64,000 nt of DNA from Terriglobales bacterium (GCA_025462725.1 JAOAPE010000008.1:62001-126000); one strand, 5' to 3'. Positions 1-10,800 are shown, counted from the stretch's first letter. Numbers and translations are program-made. Notes: generated by a model not told the origin, from the sequence alone.

Positions 1-1544
1 TCAGTCGGGATGGGTTCGCCGGTCTGATAGTGCTTAGCGAAGAGCTGTAGTGTGCTTGGAGTGATGGTCCATTCTTCAAACATCTGAGAGGGCGCTTCGA
101 TGAAGTCCCACTGGAAGCTGTATCCGGACCACTTTGGTTGTCCCGAGAAAATCAAGTGGACGGTGTGGCCGAATTCGTGGAAGAAAGTTGTGACATCGGA
201 GTGCTCCATCAATGCAGGGCCTTTTGATGGGTCAGGGAAGTTACAGACGAGAACGGCTTCCGGGAGATAGGTTCCGGCGCGGCCGGGAGTGAGGAAGAAA
301 TTGGCGGCGTGGCTGTACTTGTTCTCACGCGGGAACATGTCGAGATAAATACGGCCGAGGTTCTTTTTGCCATCGTAAATGTCATAGGCCTCGACGCTGG
401 AGTGCCAGACCTTGGCATCTTTAGCTTTGCGGAATTCGACTCCATACATCTTGCTGACGATGCCAAACAGGCCATCTTTCACGTGGTTGTATTCGAGATA
501 AGGGCGCACTACCTGCGAATCGAAGTTGTACTTGGTGGCGCGCAGGCGCTCGCTGTAGAAGCTAGAGTCCCAGGGGTTGACGGCGGTCGCAGCGGGATTG
601 TCCTGCTTGGCGACTTCGAGTAGTTCGGCGTAATCCACCTTCATGCGGCTGTCAGCGGCGGCGGTGATCTTCTCGATGAAGTCGCCGGCATTCTTGGCAT
701 TGCCGATCATCTTGTTCTCGGTTGCGTAGTCGGCCCAGTTCTTGTAGCCGAGGAGCGTGGCCAATTCGTAACGTTTCGCCATCATGCGCTTGAGCACGTC
801 CATGTTTTCCGGATAGGCGCGCTGGTTGTAAACGCGATAGAAACGCTCGCGAGCAGCGGAGTTCTTCGCGTACTTCATGAAGGGGATGTAATCGGGATAG
901 CTGGTGTTGAGGACGATTTTGCCGTCCTTGGCGGGATGCGACTTGATGTAGTCGTCAGGAAGGCCATCGAGTTCCGCAGGAGTGAAGCTGGCGGTGCGAA
1001 CGCCCTTGGCGATGTTCTTGTTGAATTCCTGTCCGATCTTGGTGAGTTCATCATTCAACGCGGTAATGCGAGCGCGAGTGGGTTCATCGCGGTCAACACC
1101 AGAACGTCGGAAATCGGAGAGGGTCTGCTTGACTAGATACTTGGTGGCTTCGTCTGACCTGGAGATATCGAGCGCGACGATGGCATCGTAGACGCCGCGG
1201 TCGAGACTGATCTCGGTGCTGAGGGCGGAGGCGTCCTGTCCGCACTTTTCAGAGGCGTTGCGCATGCTCTCGTCAGGCTCAACTTCCTGGGCGAGGCTGG
1301 CGCGGTCGGCGGCAAAACTGATGTCGAGATTGGCATTGTCGAATGCCTGGAGCGTCTGCATGGTGTTGCGGGGCGCCTTCATGGCTTTGAGACGCGTGAT
1401 CTCAGTGCGTGCGTTGTCGAGGTCGGCTTTGCAGGCGGCGTTGAATTGTTCAACGGTGCCAGTAAGGATGACAGCGCCGGGGAAATCTTTCTGAGCAAAG
1501 GCGAAAGATGAGAAGAGAAGTACAGCAACAAAAGCTTTGCGCAT
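1..1544 (-). CDS. M3 family metallopeptidase (oligopeptidase), truncated by window edge
   Basis: Zinc-dependent peptidase of the thimet oligopeptidase / peptidyl-dipeptidase family (M3), probably periplasmic and acting on short peptides. Reading the minus strand from the ATG at 1544 gives a signal peptide (MRKAFVAVLLFSSFAFA, then QK) and a long open frame to the window edge. The catalytic HEFGHTVHL motif lies at about residues 456-464 (DNA near 155-179). It is followed by the family's third zinc-ligand region (DFIEAPSQMFEEW). Roughly 515 residues are present; the family usually runs to about 670-700, so the C-terminus lies outside the window. The gene stands alone, with its start facing a 575-bp non-coding stretch. 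What is seen: signal peptide, HExxH, EAPSQ. The exact substrate cannot be told. Confidence 0.93.
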   Translation of the reverse strand, partial: MRKAFVAVLLFSSFAFAQKDFPGAVILTGTVEQFNAACKADLDNARTEITRLKAMKAPRNTMQTLQAFDNANLDISFAADRASLAQEVEPDESMRNASEKCGQDASALSTEISLDRGVYDAIVALDISRSDEATKYLVKQTLSDFRRSGVDRDEPTRARITALNDELTKIGQEFNKNIAKGVRTASFTPAELDGLPDDYIKSHPAKDGKIVLNTSYPDYIPFMKYAKNSAARERFYRVYNQRAYPENMDVLKRMMAKRYELATLLGYKNWADYATENKMIGNAKNAGDFIEKITAAADSRMKVDYAELLEVAKQDNPAATAVNPWDSSFYSERLRATKYNFDSQVVRPYLEYNHVKDGLFGIVSKMYGVEFRKAKDAKVWHSSVEAYDIYDGKKNLGRIYLDMFPRENKYSHAANFFLTPGRAGTYLPEAVLVCNFPDPSKGPALMEHSDVTTFFHEFGHTVHLIFSGQPKWSGYSFQWDFIEAPSQMFEEWTITPSTLQLFAKHYQTGEPIPT

Positions 1545-2119
1545 GTAGGGGAATCTCCTGAAAGAGGGACTTAGGTTGAAATAATAGACTGCGGCGAGGG
1601 GAAAGTGTTGGCAAGAAAAAACAGCCGTCAGCCATCAGCCTTCAGCAAAAAGCAAAAACAAACTAACCGCGGATAGAAGACAGATCAAAGAAGGATGTCA
1701 ATGCGGGTTCACCGCGGAGGCCCGAAAGAAGGCAAAGGCAACTCTAATCAAAAACTTAACCGCAGATGAACGCAGGTCAACGCAGATTAAGATCGGGTAT
1801 GGCGGAGGCGCGGGTCGGTGCGGCGATTGAACCTCCCTCTTTTGGAGACTCCTTTTCACTGAACGCGCCAACTGTAAACGTCGCGCCCATCACCTAAAAT
1901 CCTTGCTTATTCACTCCGACAAACTGCAAACAATTGCAACATGGGCGCAAGGAAGTGCGATTTCCGGTCGGTTTTTGGCTTGAAGACGAGTAGATTTCTA
2001 TCTTCTATGTCACTTATATGATGCAGCTTAGGTGCGATTCATCAGAGATTCCCGTTTTGGGCTTGCGATTGCATTAATAGTCGCGCTAGTTGAAAAATTC
2101 TCCATTTGCGGGCGGTTAG
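1545..2119. other. Intergenic region, no gene seen
   Basis: About 575 bp between the divergent M3 peptidase and PEP-CTERM genes. It carries short degenerate repeats around 1660-1790 (variants of 'aaccgcggat' / 'accgcagatgaacgcag'), which look like a dispersed intergenic repeat. No convincing open frame or RNA gene was found. Promoters for both flanking genes must lie here, but I could not fix them. Confidence 0.6.
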
Positions 2120-2710
2120 ATGATGCGAAATCGGTTAATAGTTACCCTGATTTGCCTGGTTGCAATGACGGTATCCCTTCATGCGGACACTGTCTTGACC
2201 GGCAACATACCGAACTCTGAGCAGGTGAACCTTCACGGTGTGACCATCATTAACGCAGGACTCTACAACTTCCACTTCGACGGCAAAATCGACGCGAATC
2301 TTTCGCTGTTCGGCAGCAATGGCAATCACCTGATTTCGAACGATGACTCAAACAACGACACGGCTCCGGGATTTACGCTTTCGCTTGGCACAGGTAATTA
2401 CACGTTGAGCGTTGCGATTTGTTGCACCTTTGCGAGTGCGCTTAACGACCTAGACGTGGACTGGGATCACACAAACGACGGATTTGGGCATTCTGGGCCG
2501 TGGTTTGCGTACGGTGGAAACGGAAATCTGTTGGATGGGTTCAGCAATTACGGTTGTAATAGCGACGAACAACTGTGCGCGGGAGGCGATTACACCGTAA
2601 CCATCTCCAGTGTTGAAACAAACGCTGCCCCAGTGCCGGAGCCTACAAGCTTGATGTTGTTGGGCACGGGCTTCGTTGGACTTGCCGGACGCCTGCGAAA
2701 GAGAGCCTAA
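2120..2710 (+). CDS. PEP-CTERM sorting domain protein (DVUA0089-like)
   Basis: Secreted protein of 196 residues, predicted to be processed by an exosortase. The N-terminus is a signal peptide (about residues 1-22). The middle is a beta-rich, Asp/Asn/Gly-rich domain with a D-N-D-rich stretch near residues 70-80, resembling the bacterial pre-peptidase/DVUA0089-type fold. The C-terminal 25 residues are a textbook PEP-CTERM signal: VPEPTS, a hydrophobic helix (LMLLGTGFVGLAG) and a basic tail (RLRKRA). PEP-CTERM proteins are classically tied to exopolysaccharide loci and an exosortase. An exopolysaccharide-type cluster follows on the other strand, but no exosortase is in this window. Two adjacent ATG codons (2120, 2123) could serve as start. 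A strong terminator follows. Confidence 0.88.
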   Translation: MMRNRLIVTLICLVAMTVSLHADTVLTGNIPNSEQVNLHGVTIINAGLYNFHFDGKIDANLSLFGSNGNHLISNDDSNNDTAPGFTLSLGTGNYTLSVAICCTFASALNDLDVDWDHTNDGFGHSGPWFAYGGNGNLLDGFSNYGCNSDEQLCAGGDYTVTISSVETNAAPVPEPTSLMLLGTGFVGLAGRLRKRA

Positions 2711-2728
2711 GCTCAAGAAGTTTTTATG

Positions 2729-2765
2729 AGACCAGACCTAACGGTCTGGTCTTTTTGTTTTTGTC
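2729..2765 (+). terminator. Intrinsic terminator after the PEP-CTERM gene
   Basis: Perfect 10-bp stem (agaccagacc / ggtctggtct) with a 4-base loop, followed by a T-rich tract (ttttgttttt). Confidence 0.9.
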
Positions 2766-2864
2766 GACTATTGCCGGAATCCAACGTTAGCTATACGAAG
2801 ATGTGGTAGCCACGAACTGACGATCCCACGTTAGCTTCGCCCGTTCGACTTCGCTCAGGGCAGG

Positions 2865-4592
2865 CTACCGTGGGGGAGCAGCGAATTGTAGAGAATCTGG
2901 TTTGGGTACTCTGCCGCGGAGTTGCGCGATCCGCCGGCGAATGCCTTCAATCGGGTTCCAACCAAAGATGAGTCGAAGGCGAAGATCGAAAAGCGAATCC
3001 TTCGACTGCACCATCGTGCGTGTCAAAGAGAACAGATCACTGCCCAAGTGATTCAGTCCAACCTCAGTGGTGAACGCCAGCCGATATTTGCTGCTCAAGG
3101 CTTCACGCACGGCGGGGTTCACTCCGCCATAGGGATAGGCGAAAGAATCAGCTTGAGTGCCGAGGAGACCGGACAGGGATCGAGCGCTGTCTTCCGATTG
3201 TGTGCGCAAATCGGTTTCATTCAGGGACGTCATGTCTGGATGCGTGACGCTATGAGAGCCAAACTCGATGCCGCTGCGGCTCCAGTGGATAATTTCGTCC
3301 GCACTTAACAAAGCGTGGGCGGCAGAACCGTTGCGTTGATCCCAATCGTTGGTTCCACCGATCTGCGAGGTCACGATGAAAACGGTGGCTCCGAATCCAA
3401 ACTCTTTGAGAATGGGGAAGGCGAATTCGGCGAGATCTTTGTATCCGTCGTCAAATGTGAGCAAGACCGGCTTTTTGGGAAGTGGTTTGCCTTCGGAGGA
3501 CCAGAGCAGCCAGTCGGTGGTAGTGGTGGTTTGGTATCCGTTGCGGGAAAGCCATTCGATCTGTGACCGGAATCTTTCAGGCGACACCGAAAGAGTAGGG
3601 AATGTGCCTGCGCGTAACGGGCCCACATGATGGTAGAGAAGCACGGGGAGCTGCATGCCGAATTCAGCATGAAAAGATTCCCATGTTGTTGAGCGCGCTG
3701 CGGTGCGGAGGAGATTCGTTGTATACGCGGCTTGAAGCAGTTGAACACTCCTAGTCATGCGAGCGGCTGAAGCCAAAATCTTTGCTGAGAATGGCGTACG
3801 CACGATAAGTTTGCGAGTAGTGCGCTTGAGTAGCGGCCCTTCGTTGAGTCGCGCGAAAGCCGAGACAGCGCGATATTCAGGATAGAGGCGGCATATCGTG
3901 AGTTCTTTTGCGGCGTATAAGGCAGCGTCGGTCATGAGCGACTGCGGTGATTTGACGTAAATCTGCTCGGCCCGGGCGTTGCGATGAAGAAGGAATCGAA
4001 CACCGCGGCGGTGAAGTCGCAATCCGAGTTCGAGATCGAATCGCGCGGGAGAGAACTCTGGGTTGAATCCGCCGGAGTCGAGAAGAAGAGAGCGCGAGAT
4101 GGAACTATTCGCGTCAAGCTTGCAGTCGGCGGGCCAAGCGCGTTCTTTGGCGTTTACATTATTTTGTTTGTAAGTTGCGTCGGCATGACGGATCCAGTCT
4201 GTGGCAACGTTCGGAGGGCTTTCTGGCGAGATGTCCACGGGGCCGGAGACGACCACGTTTCCCGCTGCCGCCGAGTGTGCCGCCACGTGTTCGCTGATCA
4301 GATTGCGCGGGCAGACGATGTCATCGTCGAGGAAGAGAAGGATTTCTCCCTGCGCGGCTGCCGCGCCGTGTGCGAGCGCGATTCCCTGACCTTCGTTCGG
4401 CTTCCGAAGCAGAGTCAATTTGCAATCAGAGCTGAAGGATTCGAGCAGTTTGTGAGAATCGTCAGTGGAGCCGTCATCCACGATCACAACTTCATACTGC
4501 GATGGAGGAAAATCCTGATCGAGGACCGTAGGCAAAGTTCGGGCGAGCAAGTTCCTGCGATTGAAAGTTGCGATGACGACAGAAAGCTTCAT
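2865..4592 (-). CDS. Glycosyltransferase family 2 / polysaccharide deacetylase fusion
   Basis: 575-residue two-domain enzyme for surface polysaccharide. Residues 1 to about 230 are a GT-A family 2 glycosyltransferase: MKLSVVIATFNRRNLL, VVIVDDGSTDDS, and an acidic nucleotide-sugar/metal motif LFLDDD at about residues 87-91. Residues from about 310 on are a NodB-type carbohydrate esterase 4 domain. It has VLLYHHVG, the catalytic TFDDGY at residues 379-384, and the metal-binding HSVTHPD at about 447-453. SFAYPYGG follows. Both active sites look intact. The family members are usually separate proteins, so the fusion suggests that one sugar is transferred and de-N-acetylated in one pathway. It is the last gene of the minus-strand cluster with the methyltransferase (10-bp gap) and flippase upstream. 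The glycan is unknown. Confidence 0.9.
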   Translation of the reverse strand: MKLSVVIATFNRRNLLARTLPTVLDQDFPPSQYEVVIVDDGSTDDSHKLLESFSSDCKLTLLRKPNEGQGIALAHGAAAAQGEILLFLDDDIVCPRNLISEHVAAHSAAAGNVVVSGPVDISPESPPNVATDWIRHADATYKQNNVNAKERAWPADCKLDANSSISRSLLLDSGGFNPEFSPARFDLELGLRLHRRGVRFLLHRNARAEQIYVKSPQSLMTDAALYAAKELTICRLYPEYRAVSAFARLNEGPLLKRTTRKLIVRTPFSAKILASAARMTRSVQLLQAAYTTNLLRTAARSTTWESFHAEFGMQLPVLLYHHVGPLRAGTFPTLSVSPERFRSQIEWLSRNGYQTTTTTDWLLWSSEGKPLPKKPVLLTFDDGYKDLAEFAFPILKEFGFGATVFIVTSQIGGTNDWDQRNGSAAHALLSADEIIHWSRSGIEFGSHSVTHPDMTSLNETDLRTQSEDSARSLSGLLGTQADSFAYPYGGVNPAVREALSSKYRLAFTTEVGLNHLGSDLFSLTRTMVQSKDSLFDLRLRLIFGWNPIEGIRRRIAQLRGRVPKPDSLQFAAPPR

Positions 4593-4601
4593 TCGTCCTG
4601 A

Positions 4602-6038
4602 CTATTGCTTGCGAAAGAAATAAGGCGCTTTGCCGCCGCCCTCGAGATGAAACTGCAACCCACGTGAGACTGCAAATTCGTCCAAGGCAGTTTTGCAGCC
4701 CGGCCAATCAGTGTAGTCGTCGAGCACGATGACGCCGCCGGAAACGACCATGTCATAAAAATGTTCCAGGCACTGCTTGATGGAGTCGTACCAATCCGCG
4801 TCTATGTGGAGCAAGGCGATCTGTTCGATGGGTGCTTTCGCCAGTGTGTCACTGAACCATCCGGCATAGATGTGAAATTTTTCCGGGGGAGTGCCGCAGT
4901 CCAACAGCAACTGGCGAACAAGATGTTCGTCGCTAGGCAATTTATTTTCGAGCGCCGCAGCGCTAGGCCCGTCAGCGGCGGAGGGCTTGGGGAGTCCCTG
5001 GAAAGAATCGAAGAGCCAAAGATGCCGGTCACAAGGCGAGGCGGTGAACAGGGAACCCATCACACTCGCGCTGCCTCCGCGGTAAACGCCGCACTCGACG
5101 ATATCGCCGGCGATGGCTGCGCGGTCCAAAGCGAGAATGAGATCGAAGAGTTGTTTCAATCCATGAACGCCGATAAGAGAGCGACGCTGCACCCGCGCGA
5201 TGATCTTGAAGGCTTGCAGCCAATCGCGGGCGGAGCGGGTGTTACTTAGATCGAGGTCGTTGGACAAGGCTCGAGCGAGTTGGCAATTGCGATAAATCGT
5301 CTTCAGAAATCCAGGAACAAAATCTTTCCATCGTTTGGGCGCGGGCGCATCGTTGGATTTCTCGTAAAGCACAGTGATGTAGTCGCGATCGAGCTGCTCG
5401 TGAGTGACTTTGAGTCCGGGAGTACGGTTGAAGAAATTGCGAATCTCAAGACCGCCTTCGCCGAACCAGCGTACCCAAGATGAGTTTTCGATGTCGGGCG
5501 GCAGTCGCATCTCCTGGACGAGAAGAAGGCCGCCATGTCGCAAGGCGTTAGTGAGTTTGGCGGCGACGCGGAGCTTGCGGGCGTTTCCCTTGAAATAGCA
5601 GAACACGCCCATGAGGAAGACAAGATCGAATTGTTTATTGATGTCCTGTTTGAGGATGTTGAGGTTTAGGACTTCGACATTTAAGAATTTTGCGCAGGAT
5701 TCGGAAGCGGTTTGACACGACGAGGCTGAGACATCGCAGGCCGTAAGTGAACGGACTATCGGGGCAAGCTGCTGAGTGAAGACGCCGCTCTCGCAGCCAA
5801 CTTCGAGCACGTCCCCCCATTCGTCTCCGCGAATCTTTTTGACTGCATCGATTGCGACGCGATGGCGGAAGAGTTCGGCAGGAGCGGTGAAATCCCATTT
5901 GTCTCCAATGCGGCAATCATCATCGATAGTAAATGTGTATTTGAGGTAATCGGCGAAGACGATGCAATTGTGATATGCGATGCGAAGTCCGGGGAGGGGT
6001 CGAAGGACATCTTTGACTGTTCTGAGAAGAGTGGCCAT
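4602..6038 (-). CDS. Two-domain SAM methyltransferase (NodS-like plus TylF/MycF-like)
   Basis: 478-residue protein with two methyltransferase-like halves. The N-terminal half (about 50-240) is a class I SAM-dependent methyltransferase: the SAM-binding VLEVGCESGVF begins near residue 77, with DLVFLMGVFCYF downstream, similar to NodS-type N-methyltransferases. The C-terminal half (about 265-478) is a TylF/MycF macrocin-O-methyltransferase-type domain: IVECGVYRGGSA, WLFDSFQGLP, LLHIDADWYDS and VIVLDDYTDWPG, the last two carrying the metal-binding acidic residues. The context between a flippase and a glycosyltransferase/deacetylase indicates sugar methylation in polysaccharide or glycolipid synthesis. 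The specific acceptor is an inference I cannot refine. Confidence 0.87.
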   Translation of the reverse strand: MATLLRTVKDVLRPLPGLRIAYHNCIVFADYLKYTFTIDDDCRIGDKWDFTAPAELFRHRVAIDAVKKIRGDEWGDVLEVGCESGVFTQQLAPIVRSLTACDVSASSCQTASESCAKFLNVEVLNLNILKQDINKQFDLVFLMGVFCYFKGNARKLRVAAKLTNALRHGGLLLVQEMRLPPDIENSSWVRWFGEGGLEIRNFFNRTPGLKVTHEQLDRDYITVLYEKSNDAPAPKRWKDFVPGFLKTIYRNCQLARALSNDLDLSNTRSARDWLQAFKIIARVQRRSLIGVHGLKQLFDLILALDRAAIAGDIVECGVYRGGSASVMGSLFTASPCDRHLWLFDSFQGLPKPSAADGPSAAALENKLPSDEHLVRQLLLDCGTPPEKFHIYAGWFSDTLAKAPIEQIALLHIDADWYDSIKQCLEHFYDMVVSGGVIVLDDYTDWPGCKTALDEFAVSRGLQFHLEGGGKAPYFFRKQ

Positions 6039-6052
6039 CGTTTAGCAGTGCG

Positions 6053-7645
6053 TCAAAGCGAATGGTTTTGCCTGGTGAATAAGGACCGCGCGAACAGCTT
6101 TTCGTTTTGCGTGGCCGCGAACAAATAAAAGGAAACCACGTATGTCAGTAGCGAAAAAATAGAGCTGGCGAAGACAACAAGGCGCGTTGGAGATTGAAAA
6201 TAGTATTGCATGGCCAGTGCTGCGGCAGCGCAGAATAAAGCGGGCAAGCATAGTTTTGGATATCCGGAGGCGAGGTTTGCGACAGTCATTCCGCATCGGC
6301 GGCAAGCTGCGTGCATGAAGAGAATCGCGCCAACGATCAAGGGAGCGATTAATCCCAAAACGGCGAATGTGGAATCGAACCGCCACAAGATGGCAGTGCT
6401 GGTTGCAACCGTGGCTATCAACATCCCGGTCGTGATGTTCAGGATTGTGCGGATCTCGCCCTTCGCCCACAAAACGTGAAGAGCGCCGACGCCAACAGCA
6501 TCTGCCAAAGCTGCGAGTGTGGTCACGCGAAGGATGAGCACGCTTCCTTGCGGCACCGATCCCAACCATGCTTGCAAAATCGAAGGAGCTGCAAACCAGA
6601 GGATGATGCAGATAGGTGTAGCGACGACTAGTATCCAGCGCGTTCCGGCTTTGAGCACGGCGCGATCTTGCGCGAGGTCGCTGCCGGTTTCGCCGACAGC
6701 AGGGAACATCGGCTCTGCGGCCTTCCAGTTGAACATGGAAAGTGCGAGCGGGAATTTTTGTCCGACGGTGTAGGCGATGATGGCGGCCGGCCCGAAGATA
6801 AACGTGACTAATAAAGGCGTGATCTGCCAGACAGAGTTGATGCTCCACATTGCGAACTGGCTACCGACACCAAAACGCAAATGCAATTTCATCGAAGAAA
6901 ATAATGAACGACTGGAATCAAAGCTGAGGCGGAACCTGTATCTGGGCTCGATGCTTCCGATCAGTTGCAAGCTGATGAGAGCGACGCACAACGAAACTAT
7001 CGCTTGCCAAAGCGCAACAGCTAAAAGTCTTCCACCCAAAAACAAGAGCGCGAGTGATCCGATTGCTTTCACGAGTGCGACAGAGACATAGAGAGTGTTA
7101 GCGAGTCCGAATCGGCGCAATCCGTGCAGTACGGCCACAACGTAGCTGGTGAGATGGTCGCCTAAGAAACTGATACCCACAATACAGAATATCCACGCGG
7201 CAAGCGGGCGAGAACTTTCGGACATCCGAAGTCGAGTGCTCAAGGGAAGACCTACAAGCGCGATGATCAGCGCGCCGAGTAATCCTAATCTGAAGAATAG
7301 GTTTCCTGCCTGCTGCACAAACCTCATTGTTTCAGGACGAGAGCTGCCGATATCGGAAGATATCTCGCGCGTCAAACTCCAGCCCAAACCAAAATCCAAG
7401 GGAACCATTCCGGCCATGAGGAGGACACCGACCCAAAGGCCGTATTGCTCGGCGCCAAGTTGGTGCAAAAGAATCGGGACCATCAGCAATCCCGTAAGTC
7501 CGGCGACTACGGTGGCTGAGTAATTTGTAAGCGCGTCCCGCACCAGGCGAAAGGAGACGTTCGGTGCAACGTTGTCGTGCCATGTCGCCGGAAAAAGGAT
7601 TGCCGGTTCGCTTTCGGAAACGGGATCGGATGTGAGATGTGACAT
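6053..7645 (-). CDS. Polysaccharide flippase (Wzx/MATE-like membrane protein)
   Basis: 530-residue integral membrane protein of the oligosaccharide flippase / polysaccharide biosynthesis superfamily. It is expected to move lipid-linked repeat units across the inner membrane. After a hydrophilic N-terminus of about 30 residues, the family's first segment appears (ALTNYSATVVAGLTGLLMVP followed by LGAEQYGLWVG). A dozen or so hydrophobic segments follow, with short basic loops. The length is about 50 residues above the usual 420-480 because of the N-terminal extension and loops. It starts the minus-strand cluster that continues 14 bp downstream into the methyltransferase. A 250-bp gap separates it from the divergent giant repeat protein. 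Confidence 0.87.
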   Translation of the reverse strand: MSHLTSDPVSESEPAILFPATWHDNVAPNVSFRLVRDALTNYSATVVAGLTGLLMVPILLHQLGAEQYGLWVGVLLMAGMVPLDFGLGWSLTREISSDIGSSRPETMRFVQQAGNLFFRLGLLGALIIALVGLPLSTRLRMSESSRPLAAWIFCIVGISFLGDHLTSYVVAVLHGLRRFGLANTLYVSVALVKAIGSLALLFLGGRLLAVALWQAIVSLCVALISLQLIGSIEPRYRFRLSFDSSRSLFSSMKLHLRFGVGSQFAMWSINSVWQITPLLVTFIFGPAAIIAYTVGQKFPLALSMFNWKAAEPMFPAVGETGSDLAQDRAVLKAGTRWILVVATPICIILWFAAPSILQAWLGSVPQGSVLILRVTTLAALADAVGVGALHVLWAKGEIRTILNITTGMLIATVATSTAILWRFDSTFAVLGLIAPLIVGAILFMHAACRRCGMTVANLASGYPKLCLPALFCAAAALAMQYYFQSPTRLVVFASSIFSLLTYVVSFYLFAATQNEKLFARSLFTRQNHSL

Positions 7646-7895
7646 GGAAGCTAACGGGGAAAGTCACAAGCTACCACATCGCGTTCAGAAGAGAACGGTC
7701 AATGAAGGACTGAAACACGACTTTTCGAAGGCGTCTAAGTGGGTAGCCCGATAGAAAACAAGCTAGTTACCTTAGTTATCCTCCCGAATCGGGAATTGAT
7801 TGTAATCTTCCCAAAACTGCACTAATTTCGATTTATCCCCCGAGAGAGAGTTTCGCAGAGCTTCCCCCGAGTGTTTCTGCTGAGGAAGATCCACG

Positions 7896-10800
7896 ATGAG
7901 ACGTTTAAATTCTTGTTCCCGGTACGCATGCGTACTGCTGCTGACAACCTTGCCGCTCGTTGCGCAAGATGCACCACGCGAGGTGACGAGCACGGATCCA
8001 GTGGTCAGTGCGGCGATGCCACGGCTGATCAAATTTGGTGGCGTGTTGAAAGACAGCGACGGGAAGCCACGCACGGGAACAGTTGCGTTGACGTTCTCCA
8101 TTTATCGGGAGAAGGCGGACTCAACCGCACTGTGGCAAGAGACACAGAACGTCAAGCTAGACGAGCAAGGCCGATACTCTGCATTGTTGGGGATCAACGC
8201 ACAGGGAATGCCAGTTGAACTTTTCGCTTCGAGCGATGCGCATTGGTTAGGCGTGCGACTGGAACAGGAATCGGAACAACCGAGAGTAGTGCTGGTCAGC
8301 GTTCCTTATGCGATGAAGTCAATGGACTCTGAAAGTCTGGGCGGGCGTCCAGCGTCTGCTTACGTACTCGCGGACGCACTCAATACTTTAAACATCAGTA
8401 AGACACCCAAGAATACTCCGGAGCGGATGGCTGCGCTTCGCGAGGCGTCGTCGCCAACGCTGTTGAGCAACGCGGCGGTGGATACGACCGGCGGCACTCC
8501 TAATTTTCTTTCAAAGTTTTCAGGCGCGAGCACGATCGTGGATTCGACGATCGCAGAGAAGGACGGATTCATCGGAATAGGAACTGCAAATCCGATCGCT
8601 ACTTTGGATATTCGTGACGCCGGAACGACCACACTTCCGACAATCCAAATCCCGACCGTGCTCATTAATCAGTCGCAAATCAGCGGCGATGGAATCCTTT
8701 CTATCGCAAACAGCGTAGTAGGTGGCGGCGCGGGTGTTCACGGGCAGTCTTATAGCGAACAAGGCGGCACAGGACTGTGGGGAGAAACGCTAGCTGCGAA
8801 CGGCAACACCTCTGCAGGTGTGTATGGCAACACGAATGGCAAAGGAATCGCCGGATGGTTTGACGCATATCCTGATGATGTGACGGCCCCGGCGGCGGCG
8901 CTGTTAGCGCGCGGTCTGTATGCCAACACAGTTGCGGCGACTTTCGCCAATGTTGAAGGCGGCAAGATCATGAGTCTTCAAGTGGGGGAAAACACGGCGG
9001 ACTACGCATTCGCTACCGAAGTGGCGAGCGTGCTCGGCAACGGTGACTTCAACACAATAGGAAACATCAATGCCAACCAGGGCCACTTCGCAGGCAGCAT
9101 CGATTGGACCGGCCTCGCGACGGGAAGCATCAGCGGCAATGCAGCGACCGCCACGAGTGCCGGCGCTGTTGTAAATGGCGTTTACACGACCGGATCATAT
9201 GCGGATCCAAGCTGGATCACTTCCATCGCAGGCAGCAAAGTCTCGGGTGCCGTGGCGAATGCGACGAACGCAGTGAATGCGAACAATGCCACGACTGTAA
9301 CGAACGGGATTTACACGACCGGGTCGTATGCTGATCCGAGTTGGATCACATCATTCGCAGGCAGCAAAATAAGCGGCGCCGTGGCGAATGCAACCAATGC
9401 AGTGAACGCGACGAACGCTGTCAATGCGAGCAATGCGACGACAGTGACGAACGGCGTGTACACGACAGGATCGTATGCCGATCCGAGCTGGATCACTTCA
9501 CTGGCTGGCAGCAAGATAAGCGGAGCAGTGCCGAATGCAAGCAATGCGGTGAACGCCACCAATGCTACGAATGCGGTGAATGCGACTAACGCCGCATCGG
9601 CTACGAACTTTAGCGGATCACTTTCCGGCGACGTGACCGGGACTCAGGGTGCCACGGTGATTGCGTCACTGGATGCTTCGAAACTAACTGGAACAGTCAT
9701 TGACGCACGGCTAACAGCGAATGTGGCAAAGCGTGCAGGCGGAAACAACTTTACCGGTGGCAAACAGACACTGGCGGGAGCAAGTCCGACATACGCGTCG
9801 TTGAACATACCTGGAGCGCCGTCTGGAGTTTCTCCTACATCTCCGGTGCCCGGCGATTTCTGGAATGAAGCGGGAGTAATCCGCTACAGCCCGGATGGCG
9901 TAGTCGCTAACACAAAGACCTTGGCATTTACGGATGCCATAGCTGCATCAGTAGCGGCGGAGACGGCGCGTGCCACGGCAGCAGAAGGCACGCTGACAAC
10001 GAACCTGACATCGGAAACGTCAGCGCGGCAGTCAGCAGACACGACCCTTACCTCCGGCCTGGCAAGCGCGAATGCGACCATCACTGCAAACAGCACTGCC
10101 ATCAACAACAACACAGCGGCGATCACCACGGAAACTGCACGTGCGACCGGCGCGGAAGGCACTATCGCATCGAATGTAACGGCAAACACTGCAGCAATCG
10201 CGGCGAATGCAACGGCAATCACGGCAGAAGCGACTCGGGCGACGGGAGCGGAGACTGGAATCGCTGCGAATGTTAGTGCGAACACCACAGCGATCACGGC
10301 AGAGACGACCCGTGCGACGGGCGCTGAAAATACGCTGACCTCCAACCTAGCGACCGCATCCACAGCAATCACGAACAATGCGGCAGCGATCACGACGGAG
10401 ACAACACGGGCGACCGGGGCAGAGTCAGGCCTCGCAACGAATGTGACGGCGAACACGACTGCGATCAACAATAATGCTGCAGCCATTACGGCAGAAGTTG
10501 GTCGCGCGACAGGCGCGGAATCCGCGATCGCAGCGACCGTTGCTGCAAACTCAACGGCCGTCACAGGAAAAGCGAATCTTGCGGGCGGGAATAGCTTCAC
10601 CGGCGGGATACAGACACTCGCAGCGGGAGTGGCGGGATACGCATCATTAAATGTTCCGGAAGGTGTGGCACCGACCAGCGCTGCATCCGGCGATTTGTGG
10701 AATGCCGGCGGCGTACTGCAATTCCAAGACAATGCGAACGTGACTCACACTTTGGCGTTCACGGATTCGATCAACACTTCAGTGGCAACAGAAACCGCAC

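Noticed and set aside
6042-6848. 268-codon minus-strand frame inside the flippase gene
   Set aside because: Out-of-frame shadow of the flippase. Its translation is Arg/His/Cys-rich without motifs, whereas the flippase frame shows membrane helices.
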